64,000 bases of DNA from Selenomonas sp. WCT3 (GCA_900100835.1 FNCM01000003.1:223802-287801); one strand, 5' to 3'; shown: positions 26,209 through 37,094, counted from the stretch's first letter. Made by a program: numbers and translations. Notes: a model not told the origin generated them from the letters alone.

Positions 26209-27240
26209 ATGAAAGCTACGCGCAATCTTTTTTATGTTTGTTTACAAACCTGTTTTCTCATGATATGTCTGTTGGTGAGTGGAGTAAGTTGTGGGGATGC
26301 CAAGTCTGTGTATCGGCAGCCGGTTATTTTTGACACGGATATTGGCAACTCGACCGATGATCTTTATGCGATGGATTTGCTTTATAAAATGGCTCGAGAC
26401 GGTAAGGTGGATATCAAGGGAATCGTGGTGGATCGTCAGGGTGAGGGATTTGCTGCACTGGCGGATATCATGAACACTTATTATGGATTCCCGGATATCC
26501 CTATCGGTGTAGAACGGCATGGTGTGGCAAACAGCAGGCTCTATATCGATTACCGCCTGTTGGATGATTTGAAAATGGCTGATGGCAGCAAGATGTTTGC
26601 CCGCACGGACAAAGATTTTCGGGATAATCTGGATGGGTATAAACTTTATCGCAAATTGTTGGCTGAAGCTAACGATCGTTCTGTTAAAATTATTGGCATT
26701 GGTTTTGTGTCCAGTTTGGTGCAGTTGTTGGAATCGGGGCCGGATGAATATTCGGATTTACCGGGCAGAGAACTGGTAAGGCGTAAGGTGGATTCTCTTT
26801 ATTTTATGGCGACAAAGCTGGGGGAAAGCAAAGATCCAGGCTATAACCTGCGGTATGATCTTTCTTTGAGCAGACGCTTTTTGAGTGAATGGCCAAGGGA
26901 GGTAAAAGTGTATCTTTCTCCAAGTCCTGTGGGAGGAGCTATCGAGTATCCAGCGGAGACTGTCATGAAGGATTTGGCCGCTTTTGCTGTGCATCCCATC
27001 AAGGAAGTTTATCGCAATAAGGATTGCAGTACAGGTCAAAAGATGTGGGACTATCTTTGTGTGGTAAATGCGGTGGAGCCGAAGCGCTTTTCTTATTCCC
27101 GGCCAGGGTTTGTTTCCTTGAATGAAGTGGGGGAAATCTGCTATACCGAGGATCGTCAGGGCAATTTTGTCTATCAGTTGCCGGGCGATAAAATATGGAA
27201 TGAAAATATGCTGGACTTCTTACGATTTTATGGGAAGTAA
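26209..27240 (+). CDS. Exported nucleoside hydrolase-like protein
   Basis: 343 residues. A signal peptide (hydrophobic stretch about residues 8-28, no clear lipobox) precedes a nucleoside-hydrolase fold. The calcium-site motif is seen as FDTDIGNSTDDLY: DTD and the final DD are there, but the usual middle Asp is Ser. It therefore may act on an unusual nucleoside-like substrate or be weakened. Related secreted proteins occur in gut bacteria. ATG 26209 is chosen because AGGGAGG is 8 bases upstream; ATG 26203 is too close. It stands alone between terminators. Confidence 0.75.
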   Translation: MKATRNLFYVCLQTCFLMICLLVSGVSCGDAKSVYRQPVIFDTDIGNSTDDLYAMDLLYKMARDGKVDIKGIVVDRQGEGFAALADIMNTYYGFPDIPIGVERHGVANSRLYIDYRLLDDLKMADGSKMFARTDKDFRDNLDGYKLYRKLLAEANDRSVKIIGIGFVSSLVQLLESGPDEYSDLPGRELVRRKVDSLYFMATKLGESKDPGYNLRYDLSLSRRFLSEWPREVKVYLSPSPVGGAIEYPAETVMKDLAAFAVHPIKEVYRNKDCSTGQKMWDYLCVVNAVEPKRFSYSRPGFVSLNEVGEICYTEDRQGNFVYQLPGDKIWNENMLDFLRFYGK

Positions 27241-27265
27241 GAGGCGGAAGAATAAATTGATGGAA

Positions 27266-27296
27266 GGGGCTGTGAAAGAACATAGCCCCTTTTTGT
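27266..27296 (+). terminator. Intrinsic terminator after the nucleoside hydrolase-like gene
   Basis: A 9-bp stem (27266-27274 with 27281-27289) followed by TTTTTG. Confidence 0.85.
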
Positions 27297-27461
27297 GCGT
27301 GCTTTTTTATGAGTGGATGGTACTGATTCCGATTTGTGGCAAGCAGGATTTTCATGATATTTATAGAAACTAGGAAGATGTAGGTAAGGTTTTTGCCGAT
27401 AGGGAAGTGGATGCGGAAGATATCGGAAGGATTATCTTGAAAATTGCATGGAGTGAAAAAC

Positions 27462-28415
27462 ATGAGTGAGAGCAAAGAAATCAAAGAAAACCAAGAAAAA
27501 CAGGCACCCCAGGAACTCAAAACGATGGAGAAAATCGAGGAAAGTGTAGATACAAAAGTCTCCCCGAAGACAGTCAGCGGGGACGAAAAGAAACCGACGC
27601 CCCAGATAGCCGAAGGCGGTTTGGCCGATCAGGAGGCGCAGGAATACCAAGGGGAAAAGCGAAAAAATGTCGTTATTGTCATGTGTAAATACAGTGTGGT
27701 GGTGAAGGGAATCGAGCGGAAACTCAAAGAGCTTGGCTGCAAAGTATCCATTATCACGCAGGAAAATGATACGATTCCTCAGATTGATGAAGAAAGAGAA
27801 TCGCAGCTATTTATCCTTTACCTACCGACGAAGATTATGGACGACATGCTTAAATTCAATTGGCTGGAGCATATTTATAATGCGATTTATGAAATGAAAG
27901 GCGAAATCCTTGTAATCGGGGATAAGTGGGATCGGGAGGATTTGGCTGGCCGGATTTTTGATATGCTCCATGTTGGCTGGCTCGATAGACCGTTGAAGAT
28001 GGAAGAATTGGAACTGGCGGTGACGGAAGGGATACTGCCGCGCTCTGGGGATAAGCGCAAAAAGCATATACTCGTCGTGGATGACGATCCGTCATATGCG
28101 AAAATGGTGCGGGAGTGGTTGAAGGATGTCTATCAGGTAAGCATCGTTACTGCCGGGATACAGGCGATTACGTTATTAGCCAAAAACACTGTGGACTTGA
28201 TTCTTTTGGATTATGCTATGCCGGTGGTCGATGGACCGCAGGTACTCCAGATGCTGCGGCAGGAAAAGTCTACCCGGGGGATTCCCGTGGTGTTCCTGAC
28301 GGGAGTCGGCACGAAGGAAGAGGTAGAACGGGTCTTGCAGCTCAAGCCGAATGGCTATGTCCTCAAATCCACCACGCGAGAGAAACTGCTGAACTATTTG
28401 CAGACAAAGCTCTGA
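27462..28415 (+). CDS. Response regulator with N-terminal acidic tail, pseudo-receiver and C-terminal receiver
   Basis: 317 residues from ATG 27462. Residues about 1-65 are hydrophilic and disordered. Residues about 68-190 look like a receiver fold without the phosphate aspartate. The C-terminal receiver (about 198-317) has ILVVDDD, the phosphoacceptor in LILLDYAMP, the threonine in FLTGVG and the lysine in YVLKS. There is no DNA-binding output domain, so it probably acts through partners. The gene opens the operon with the transporter-SBP fusion, a hybrid kinase and a REC-GGDEF protein. It is a clear paralogue of the protein at 43079, which lacks the acidic tail. Confidence 0.88.
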   Translation: MSESKEIKENQEKQAPQELKTMEKIEESVDTKVSPKTVSGDEKKPTPQIAEGGLADQEAQEYQGEKRKNVVIVMCKYSVVVKGIERKLKELGCKVSIITQENDTIPQIDEERESQLFILYLPTKIMDDMLKFNWLEHIYNAIYEMKGEILVIGDKWDREDLAGRIFDMLHVGWLDRPLKMEELELAVTEGILPRSGDKRKKHILVVDDDPSYAKMVREWLKDVYQVSIVTAGIQAITLLAKNTVDLILLDYAMPVVDGPQVLQMLRQEKSTRGIPVVFLTGVGTKEEVERVLQLKPNGYVLKSTTREKLLNYLQTKL

Positions 28416-28445
28416 GCGCGCTGATGGAGGGAGACTGGGGACTTT

Positions 28446-30695
28446 ATGGAAACCATTATGCAAATCAATGGTGTGGTAAATAACTTTGTCTGGGGACCTC
28501 CGGGGCTTACCCTGCTGGTCGGGACAGGGATTTATCTGTCCATTCTGCTTAAACTGCCACAGATTCGCTATTTTTTTCCGGCATTAGCGGAAGTGGTACG
28601 GTTCCGGAAGAAACGTGAAAAGGATAAGGGCATTCCTGCTTTTGCGGCAATGGCTACCGCGCTGGCTGCGACGGTGGGGACGGGCAACGTCGCCGGCGTA
28701 GCAACGGCGCTTCATCTGGGAGGTCCTGGGGCGCTGGTATGGATGCTCATTTCGGCGTTCTTTGGCATGTGCACGAAGTTTGCTGAGGTCACGCTGGCTG
28801 TCCATTTCCGTAAAGAGGACGAGCATGGCGACTGGCGTGGCGGGCCGATGTATGTCTTGGAGTACGGGCTCGGGGCATGGGGCGGTATATGGAAACCGAT
28901 AGGAAAGCTGCTGGCCGTCCTGTTTGCTTTGTTTGTCCTCATGGCTTCCTGGGGGATGGGGGCGGCAGTTCAGGCAAATTCCGTAGCAGAAGTGCTATTC
29001 ATGGGCTGGGATGTGGATCATCTGTATAGCGGCATCATGATAGCAGTGGCGGTAGGGTTGGTCATCATTGGCGGCCTTACGAGTCTTTCCCGGGTGGTCG
29101 TGCTTGTTGTTCCGTTCATGATCGTTTTCTATATGGTAAGTGCCGGTATCATACTGGCAGGTCATATAGCGCAAATACCTGCGGTGGTCGCTAATGCGTT
29201 CCAGCTGGCTTTTCATCCGGACCCATCCGTCATGGCGGGAGGCGTGGCAGGCTGGTGCGTGATGGAAGCCATCCAGCGCGGCGTAGCACGCGGTGCCTTT
29301 TCTAATGAAGCCGGGATGGGGTCTGCTCCAATGGCTTATGTCACGGCAAATAATACTCATCCGGTTCAGATGGGGTTCTACGGTATTGTGGAAGTGTTTG
29401 TGGATACTTTCGTAATCTGCACCATTACGGGTCTGGTCATTCTCGTGACTGGGACGATGACGTATGCACCGGAACTTACCGGCGCGCAGCTGGCGCTGCG
29501 GTCTTTTGAACTTGCGCTGGGAACGGCCGGCAAGTATCTGCTTTCCATTGGCATGATACTTTTTGCGGTCACGACGATACTCGGATGGTATTGGTATGCA
29601 GAGACGGCCGTGACGTATCTTTTGGGCATACGGTTCGAGTCGGTTATAAAACTATTGCTGCTGGTGATGATAATCTTTGGTGCTTCGGGCCTGCAGTTAT
29701 TTGACGCTCCTGGCTATGAATTCTTGAATAATATATGGAATATTTCGGATACACTCAACGGCCTTATGGCATTACCAAATCTGATTGGATTATTGCTGCT
29801 TTCCCTGACGCTACGGCGCATTGTCGAGGATTATGATGGGCAAACGGTAGAGGATATGCCGGCAGGAAAGCTATGCGTCAAGGAGTGGCGGGGCAGGCTG
29901 GTGATGGCTGCCTGCGCAGTCCTGCTGCCATTGGCCATAGTTGCCTGGAGGGGCGGAGGGCAGGAGCCCCTCCATAAGCAGGATGTATCCCTGCAAATGG
30001 TAATGGATAGTGGAAAGTTTGTCTTTGGTGTCGATGACTGCTTCCCGCCGATGAGTTATATGAACGCTGACGGTGAACTAGTCGGTTTTGATATTGATCT
30101 GGCCCGTGAGATTTGTTCTCGGATGGGCGTTGCATGTGTGATGCAGCCCATCACCTGGAAAGACAAGGATGCGGAGCTGGCTGAACGCAGGATAGACTGT
30201 ATCGCCAGCATGTCTGTGCCGTTGCAGCCGCTGGAGAACATGTGTCTGTCGGAAGCATATGTCAACGATAATCTGGTCTTTGTCGTCCGTGGCGATAGCC
30301 GCATTATGTGGATGCGTGACCTCAAGGGAAAGGTTTTGGGAGTGCAGGCCGGTTCCACTACCTTTGATGCGCTTCAGGCGTCGGATTTATACGAGGATGT
30401 TACAGTCGTTCCGTTGGAGGATAATATATCAGTTCTCCGACAGGTGAGGGAGAAAAAACTCGATGTGGGATTAGTGGATTCCCTGGCTGCGTTTTATTTT
30501 ATCCGTTCGAACAAGGAGCGTTATTTTATTCTTCCGGAAAGCCTTAGTGACGAGGATCTGGCCATAGGTTTCCGCGCGGAGGACAAGGAGCTGCGCAACG
30601 AAGTGCAAAAAATCCTCAGTGAAATGAAAGCAGATGGAACTTTGGGGAAAATATCCCAAAAGTGGTTTGAAAGCGATATTATGATTGTTCGTTAG
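28446..30695 (+). CDS. AGCS transporter fused to an extracytoplasmic substrate-binding domain
   Basis: 749 residues. The first 470 or so are a full alanine/glycine:cation symporter with VGTGNVAGVA, GVARGAFSNEAGMGSAP and about eleven membrane segments. Another membrane segment (about 480-498) leads to a complete SBP_bac_3 solute-binding domain (about 505-745) with FGVDDCFPPMSY, GFDIDLAREI and GVQAGSTT. Such binding domains normally serve ABC transporters or act as sensors. The fusion is unusual and no frameshift is seen. Position between a response regulator and a hybrid kinase suggests a transporter that also reports on an amino-acid-like ligand (inference). ATG 28446 is the likely start, although the ribosome site is not ideal. 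Confidence 0.88.
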   Translation: METIMQINGVVNNFVWGPPGLTLLVGTGIYLSILLKLPQIRYFFPALAEVVRFRKKREKDKGIPAFAAMATALAATVGTGNVAGVATALHLGGPGALVWMLISAFFGMCTKFAEVTLAVHFRKEDEHGDWRGGPMYVLEYGLGAWGGIWKPIGKLLAVLFALFVLMASWGMGAAVQANSVAEVLFMGWDVDHLYSGIMIAVAVGLVIIGGLTSLSRVVVLVVPFMIVFYMVSAGIILAGHIAQIPAVVANAFQLAFHPDPSVMAGGVAGWCVMEAIQRGVARGAFSNEAGMGSAPMAYVTANNTHPVQMGFYGIVEVFVDTFVICTITGLVILVTGTMTYAPELTGAQLALRSFELALGTAGKYLLSIGMILFAVTTILGWYWYAETAVTYLLGIRFESVIKLLLLVMIIFGASGLQLFDAPGYEFLNNIWNISDTLNGLMALPNLIGLLLLSLTLRRIVEDYDGQTVEDMPAGKLCVKEWRGRLVMAACAVLLPLAIVAWRGGGQEPLHKQDVSLQMVMDSGKFVFGVDDCFPPMSYMNADGELVGFDIDLAREICSRMGVACVMQPITWKDKDAELAERRIDCIASMSVPLQPLENMCLSEAYVNDNLVFVVRGDSRIMWMRDLKGKVLGVQAGSTTFDALQASDLYEDVTVVPLEDNISVLRQVREKKLDVGLVDSLAAFYFIRSNKERYFILPESLSDEDLAIGFRAEDKELRNEVQKILSEMKADGTLGKISQKWFESDIMIVR

Positions 30696-30715
30696 GCTCT
30701 GTCAGGAGGAAGAAT

Positions 30716-33517
30716 ATGGATGAAAAAAAAAAGAAAAAAGCCGATTCTGTCCTGAAACGAGTAGATGTGACAACGATTATCCTCTTGTTTTTCCTGGCAG
30801 TGATCATGGCTTATTACACGATGCTTCAGGCGGAGATGAAACAGAATATTATCGCCGAACGGGAGGTTATTGCCACAAAATCAGCTAATCAGATCAATGA
30901 GTATCTTTCCACAGGTGTGGATATCATAAATGTGGCATCTTACACCTTGGATGATATGATCCGCAAGGGGCGCTCGCATGAGGAGATGCTTGAGTTCCTG
31001 CGGAACCAGTCGGCTGCTACCGAGCATATCACCAAGGGAAATTCGGAGGGGATATATGCTGTCGTAGAGGATGTTTTCCTCGATGGGACCGGCTGGATTC
31101 CCTATGATGGTTATGTCCCGCAAAAACGGCCCTGGTATGGCGGTGCGATGGCAAACATCGGGGAGGTTGCTGTCGTTGACCCTTATCTTGATGCGAAAAC
31201 CAATACGATGATGATTACGCTGGCCAAGTCGCTTTGTGATGTGAAAAGCGTGGCGGCGATGGATTTTTCGCTGGGGTATCTGCAGAATATGACGGAGGAA
31301 CTGGCGGTTAATGGCGATTCGGATATTGAAATCGTCATGGACCGCAAGTATCAGGTGGTAGCCCATTCTGACCGTGGGGAAGTGGGGAAAAGCTATCTTA
31401 CCGAGGAAGGCACGTTTGGCCGGGCACTGGTCGATAAGCTGCGTTCCTCGGAGGAAAGATATTTTTCCTTCCGGTATGGCGATGCGGAGTATATCGTTTA
31501 TACGATGCCGGTGGCAAACAGCTGGCGCTGCCTGTCTGTGTTTGATGCGACAGCCACCTTTGCACAGCTTAGGAGAACCTTGGTCTTGACGATTTTCGTG
31601 CTGCTACTGGTCGTTTCTATCTTGTTGTTTATCATGACCCATTATGAGCAGAAGGCCCGCCTGGCCCAGGAGTATAACCAGAAAGCGGAAAATGCGGCCG
31701 CTGCCAACGAAGCCAAGTCGGCGTTCCTGTCGAATATGTCGCACGAGATACGCACGCCGATCAATGCGGTGCTCGGAATGAACGAGATGATCCTGCGTGA
31801 GAGCAGTGAACCGAATGTTATCGAGTATTCGGAAAATATCCGTACAGCGGGCAATACTTTGCTGGGGCTTATCAACGATATCCTTGATTTTTCCAAGATC
31901 GAGGCGGGAAAGCTGGAAATCATCCCGGTCGAGTATGATCTTTCTTCCATGCTTAACGATTTGGTGAATATGGTCCATACCCGCGCTGACGCCAAGGGAC
32001 TTACTCTTGTGGTGGATTTCGATCAGGAAACGCCAAAATGCCTCTTTGGCGATGAGGTCCGCGTCAAACAGGTCATTACGAATATCCTGACCAATGCGGT
32101 AAAATATACGGAAAAAGGCAGCGTGACGCTTACGGTGGGGTTCGAGCGTATTGCAGCTGAGCCGGACAGCGTGCTGTTGGTGGTGGCTGTCAAGGATACT
32201 GGCATTGGTATCAAGCCGGAGGATAGGGAGAAGTTGTTTTCCAAGTTCGAGCGTATTGAAGAAAGGCGCAACCGCAACATAGAAGGCACAGGGCTTGGCC
32301 TGGCCATCACACTGAACCTGCTGGAAAAGATGGGGTCTGTCCTGGAAGTGGAAAGCACGTATGGTGTGGGCTCGACGTTTTCCTTCAAGCTGCGGCAGCG
32401 CGTGGTCAAGTGGGAGCCGTTGGGCGACTACAAAGCCGCGTATCAGGCACTGCTCAAAGGCCATAAGAAATATCAGGAGAAATTCACGGCACCCGAGGCT
32501 GCGGTTCTGATGGTGGATGACAATCCGATGAATCTGACCGTGTTCAAAAGTCTTATCAAGAAGACGAAAATCAAGGTCGATACAGCGGGCAGTGGCGATG
32601 AAGGGCTGCTGCTGGCTCAAGCGAAGAAATACGACATAATTTTCCTTGACCATATGATGCCGCATAAGGATGGTATTGAGACGCTGCACGAGCTGAAGGC
32701 GCAGCAAGCTGGACCCAATGCGGATACGCCGGTAATCTGTTTGACTGCTAATGCGATTTCTGGGGCAAGAGAGCAGTATATCGCGACTGGCTTTGATGAC
32801 TATCTGACCAAGCCCATTGATGCAGGCCGCTTAGAAGAGATGCTGCTTGATTATCTGCCAGAAGGGAAAATCCAGGCGGCAGGGGCAGAAGCGGCCGTGC
32901 AGCAGGAAAATCTGGCGATACCGGAAAATTTGGAACCTCTCAAGGGACTGGCTTGGTTGGATCTGGCACTTGGTATAAAAAATAGTGGTTCTGTGGAAGG
33001 TTATTTGCCGCTTTTGAAGATTTTCTATGATTCCATTGAGGAAATGGCTGCGGACATCGAGGGCTTCTATGCCGAACGCAATCTAAACGACTATACCATC
33101 AAGGTGCATGCCCTCAAGAGCTCGGCAAGGATTATTGGTGCCAAGGATTTTGGCGAAGAAGCACAGATGCTGGAAAATGCGGGCAAGGCTGGGAATATGG
33201 ACTATATCCGGGCGCATCATGAGGATTTCCTCGAGACGTATCGGGGCTTCAAGGTGCAGCTCGCGGCGGTCTTTGGCACTGGGCAGTCTGCGCTGGAGGC
33301 GGAAAAGCCAGAGGCAGATAAAGAGCTGATGGAAAGTGTTTACGAAGAATTGCGGGCGGCGGCAGAGGAAATGGACTGCGACCGCCTGGAAGATATTTTT
33401 ACGGAAATGGAGGCGTATTGCATTCCAGCGAAGGAGGAAGAGCTCTATCAGAAACTTAGACAGGCTGCTGCGCATTATGATTATGATACCATTGTGACGT
33501 TGCTTGACGAGCAATAA
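30716..33517 (+). CDS. Hybrid sensor histidine kinase, dCache-HisKA-HATPase-REC-HPt
   Basis: 933 residues with AGGAGG upstream. A membrane segment (about 18-38), a large periplasmic dCache sensor (about 45-280, with RPWYGGA), a second membrane segment (about 288-308), HisKA (H343 in MSHEIRTPIN), HATPase, a receiver (D645 in IIFLDHMMP) and an HPt domain (H798 in VHALKSSAR) are in order, so a full intramolecular phosphorelay is possible. dCache domains often bind amino acids. The HPt would hand phosphate to the receiver proteins on either side. It starts 21 bases after the transporter fusion. Confidence 0.92.
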   Translation: MDEKKKKKADSVLKRVDVTTIILLFFLAVIMAYYTMLQAEMKQNIIAEREVIATKSANQINEYLSTGVDIINVASYTLDDMIRKGRSHEEMLEFLRNQSAATEHITKGNSEGIYAVVEDVFLDGTGWIPYDGYVPQKRPWYGGAMANIGEVAVVDPYLDAKTNTMMITLAKSLCDVKSVAAMDFSLGYLQNMTEELAVNGDSDIEIVMDRKYQVVAHSDRGEVGKSYLTEEGTFGRALVDKLRSSEERYFSFRYGDAEYIVYTMPVANSWRCLSVFDATATFAQLRRTLVLTIFVLLLVVSILLFIMTHYEQKARLAQEYNQKAENAAAANEAKSAFLSNMSHEIRTPINAVLGMNEMILRESSEPNVIEYSENIRTAGNTLLGLINDILDFSKIEAGKLEIIPVEYDLSSMLNDLVNMVHTRADAKGLTLVVDFDQETPKCLFGDEVRVKQVITNILTNAVKYTEKGSVTLTVGFERIAAEPDSVLLVVAVKDTGIGIKPEDREKLFSKFERIEERRNRNIEGTGLGLAITLNLLEKMGSVLEVESTYGVGSTFSFKLRQRVVKWEPLGDYKAAYQALLKGHKKYQEKFTAPEAAVLMVDDNPMNLTVFKSLIKKTKIKVDTAGSGDEGLLLAQAKKYDIIFLDHMMPHKDGIETLHELKAQQAGPNADTPVICLTANAISGAREQYIATGFDDYLTKPIDAGRLEEMLLDYLPEGKIQAAGAEAAVQQENLAIPENLEPLKGLAWLDLALGIKNSGSVEGYLPLLKIFYDSIEEMAADIEGFYAERNLNDYTIKVHALKSSARIIGAKDFGEEAQMLENAGKAGNMDYIRAHHEDFLETYRGFKVQLAAVFGTGQSALEAEKPEADKELMESVYEELRAAAEEMDCDRLEDIFTEMEAYCIPAKEEELYQKLRQAAAHYDYDTIVTLLDEQ

Positions 33518-33542
33518 GACGGGAAGAAGATAGGTGATAGCT

Positions 33543-34907
33543 ATGGGATATTGGATTGTAGTAGTGGATGACGATGCAATGGCGCTGACACATGTCAAAA
33601 ATATCCTGCGTGAGCAGGATATGCGTGTCAGCTGTCTGCGCTCTGGGCAGGATCTGTTGAAATTCATGACGAAAAACGCGCCGGATCTTGTCCTGCTCGA
33701 TATTCAGATGCCGGAAATGGATGGATTTGAAACCTATCAGGAGTTGCGGCGAATAGAAGAGGAAACGGGACGAGAACCCACTCCAATCATTTTTTTGAGC
33801 GGAATGGAAAACAGCGAGGCAGAACGGCGCAGCTTGGAGCAAGGTGCTTCTGATTTTATTCGCAAACCTGTTCACAAAGGAATCCTGGTAAAGCGCATTC
33901 TGAATGCAGTCAAGCATACCAAGGATATCGAGAATCTGAAAGAAGAGGCAGCCGTTGACAAGCTGACAGGGTTTTTGAATAAAGCCGCAGGGACGGTCAA
34001 ACTGACAAAACTTTGCGAAGAACGGGCGGGCATGTTGATGATTTTGGATCTCGACAATTTTAAGCAGGTCAACGATATTTATGGCCATAGCATGGGGGAT
34101 AAATTTTTAATGGCCTTTGCCAATGTGATCAAGCGCAACATCCGGGCGGAGGATGTCATGGTAAGAATTGGCGGAGACGAGTTCATGGGCTTTTTTGGTA
34201 ATATGAACGAAGAAAGTGCGCTGGCCAGCTTGCACCACCGGCTGAATGATCAGCTGCTTAAGGAGGCCGTCCGGTTGGCGGGAACAGGTTTTGTTATTCC
34301 GCTGAGCATTTCCATAGGTGCTGCGTTGGTTCCGGAACAGGGGCGGAATTATGAGATGTTATTCCCCTTAGCGGATAGTGCCCTTTACCGGGTCAAGCAA
34401 AGTGGCAAAAACGGCTGCCGGATATATGGGCAGGATGGAGAAAATGATCTATCCTGCGATAACGATATCAAAAAGGAGTTTGCGCATATCACGCAGATCG
34501 TTGAAGGTTGGCATAGCCGTGGGGGAGCCTTGTTGCTGAATTTGGAACAATTTGCGATGTTTTACCGGTTTATCCGGCAATTCTACAAGAGATACGGTGG
34601 CATGATTGTCAAGTTGATATTTATCCTATCTGAGAAAGATACAGGGGGGGAACGTTCGTATAGTCTATTGGAAGCTGCCGATAAGTTTGGACTTTGCCTG
34701 CAGGACACCTTGCGAAAAAGTGATATGATTCTTCGGTATAAACCCAACCAGTTCTTTGTGATTCTGCAGAATGTTTCGGAGGAGGATTTTGCAATCGTGT
34801 TCCGTCGTATCATGGAAGTATGGACGGCTGGGGAACATCATACGGGGATACGGATTGAGCATCTTACGGAGTTTGTGGTTTATGAGAAGGAAAATTATGA
34901 TAAGTGA
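33543..34907 (+). CDS. REC-GGDEF diguanylate cyclase with second degenerate GGDEF-like domain
   Basis: 454 residues from ATG 33543 (the frame runs on to GTG 33534). An N-terminal receiver has VVVDDD, LVLLDIQMP and the switch lysine in FIRKP. The GGDEF domain is intact (IGGDEF at 210-214), with an RAED I-site five residues before it, so c-di-GMP synthesis with product inhibition is expected. About 150 more residues form a degenerate GGDEF-like domain (RYKPNQFFVIL). As last gene of the operon, it is the probable c-di-GMP output. A terminator follows. Confidence 0.9.
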   Translation: MGYWIVVVDDDAMALTHVKNILREQDMRVSCLRSGQDLLKFMTKNAPDLVLLDIQMPEMDGFETYQELRRIEEETGREPTPIIFLSGMENSEAERRSLEQGASDFIRKPVHKGILVKRILNAVKHTKDIENLKEEAAVDKLTGFLNKAAGTVKLTKLCEERAGMLMILDLDNFKQVNDIYGHSMGDKFLMAFANVIKRNIRAEDVMVRIGGDEFMGFFGNMNEESALASLHHRLNDQLLKEAVRLAGTGFVIPLSISIGAALVPEQGRNYEMLFPLADSALYRVKQSGKNGCRIYGQDGENDLSCDNDIKKEFAHITQIVEGWHSRGGALLLNLEQFAMFYRFIRQFYKRYGGMIVKLIFILSEKDTGGERSYSLLEAADKFGLCLQDTLRKSDMILRYKPNQFFVILQNVSEEDFAIVFRRIMEVWTAGEHHTGIRIEHLTEFVVYEKENYDK

Positions 34908-34948
34908 AGTGCCTTGGTTTGGGAATCTTTTATCGTAGTTTCTCTGAT

Positions 34949-34982
34949 GGCACGGGTAAAAGGCCCGTGCCAATTTTTGTTT
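34949..34982 (+). terminator. Intrinsic terminator after the signalling operon
   Basis: An 8-bp stem (34949-34956 with 34964-34971) followed by AATTTTTGTTTTT. Confidence 0.88.
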
Positions 34983-35023
34983 TTTATGGTAAAATGAATG
35001 TTATGTGGGTTCAATGGGAGTAG

Positions 35024-36193
<1,170 letters not shown>

Positions 36194-36216
36194 TTGAACT
36201 GAAGGAGTGGATTTTT

Positions 36217-36504
36217 ATGAATCCGGAAATGGCAGCTGGCCTTGCTACTTGGGGGCCTATCGTCGTCATGATTGCAATCTTCTATTTTTTGCTGTATCGT
36301 CCGCAGAAGAATGCCCAGAAGCGCCGCATGAGCATGCTGGACAGCTTGGAAAAGAATAATAAGGTCATGACGATTGGCGGCATTTATGGGACGATTGTAG
36401 ACCTTGATGATACGAAAGTAAAGCTCAAGATTGCGGAGAATACGGTCATTGAGGTGGCTCGCTCTTCAATCAATTCGAATCTTACGCAGGAGAAGTCAGC
36501 CTGA
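36217..36504 (+). CDS. yajC: Preprotein translocase subunit YajC
   Basis: A 95-residue protein with one N-terminal membrane segment and the RPQKNAQKRR signature after it, then a small basic beta domain. It is an accessory to SecDF at the inner membrane. AAGGAG lies upstream of ATG. Confidence 0.94.
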   Translation: MNPEMAAGLATWGPIVVMIAIFYFLLYRPQKNAQKRRMSMLDSLEKNNKVMTIGGIYGTIVDLDDTKVKLKIAENTVIEVARSSINSNLTQEKSA

Positions 36505-36506
36505 CG

Positions 36507-37094
36507 ATGGAGAGGGAGCCGGTAAAAGAGGCAAAGAAGGTCTTGCGGAAACGTGTTACAACTGCCCGCAAGGCTTTGACGGACTCCTATCGCGCCACGG
36601 CCAGCAGTAAAATGCTGGATGCCGTTTGCCAGTTGCCGGTATATCGGTCGGCCCATACGGTGTTCCTTTATGCCTCGATGCCTGAGGAGGTTCAGTTATA
36701 CGGACTGATGAGACAGGCATTGATGGATGGAAAGACGGTTTGTCTGCCGCTCATCACGGGAAAAGGGACAATGGAGGCGGTGTCGTTTTCTTCGCTGGAT
36801 GACCTGGTGGCGGGGGACTACAGTATTTTGACCGTTGATCCGGCCAAACGAAAAATTGTTCCTGCCGAAGAAATCGATTTGATACTTGTTCCCGGAGCAG
36901 CGTTTGACCGTGAGGGAGGACGCCTTGGCCTAGGGGCGGGGTTCTATGACCGTTTTATGACCGAAAAAGCACCACAGGGGTATCGTTGTGCCATGGCTTT
37001 TTCCTGCCAGCTGGTGAAAAAAGTTCCGATGGAGCCTCATGATGTGGCTGTGCAGTACATCATTACGGAGAACGAGGCCTTTGCCGTAAAGTAA
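36507..37094 (+). CDS. 5-formyltetrahydrofolate cyclo-ligase
   Basis: 195 residues, starting 3 bases after yajC. It uses ATP to convert 5-formyltetrahydrofolate to methenyl-THF. The KKVLRKRV basic start, LVPGAAFDREGGRLGLG and GFYDRF motifs are diagnostic. Translationally close to yajC, so it belongs to the sec operon here. Confidence 0.93.
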   Translation: MEREPVKEAKKVLRKRVTTARKALTDSYRATASSKMLDAVCQLPVYRSAHTVFLYASMPEEVQLYGLMRQALMDGKTVCLPLITGKGTMEAVSFSSLDDLVAGDYSILTVDPAKRKIVPAEEIDLILVPGAAFDREGGRLGLGAGFYDRFMTEKAPQGYRCAMAFSCQLVKKVPMEPHDVAVQYIITENEAFAVK

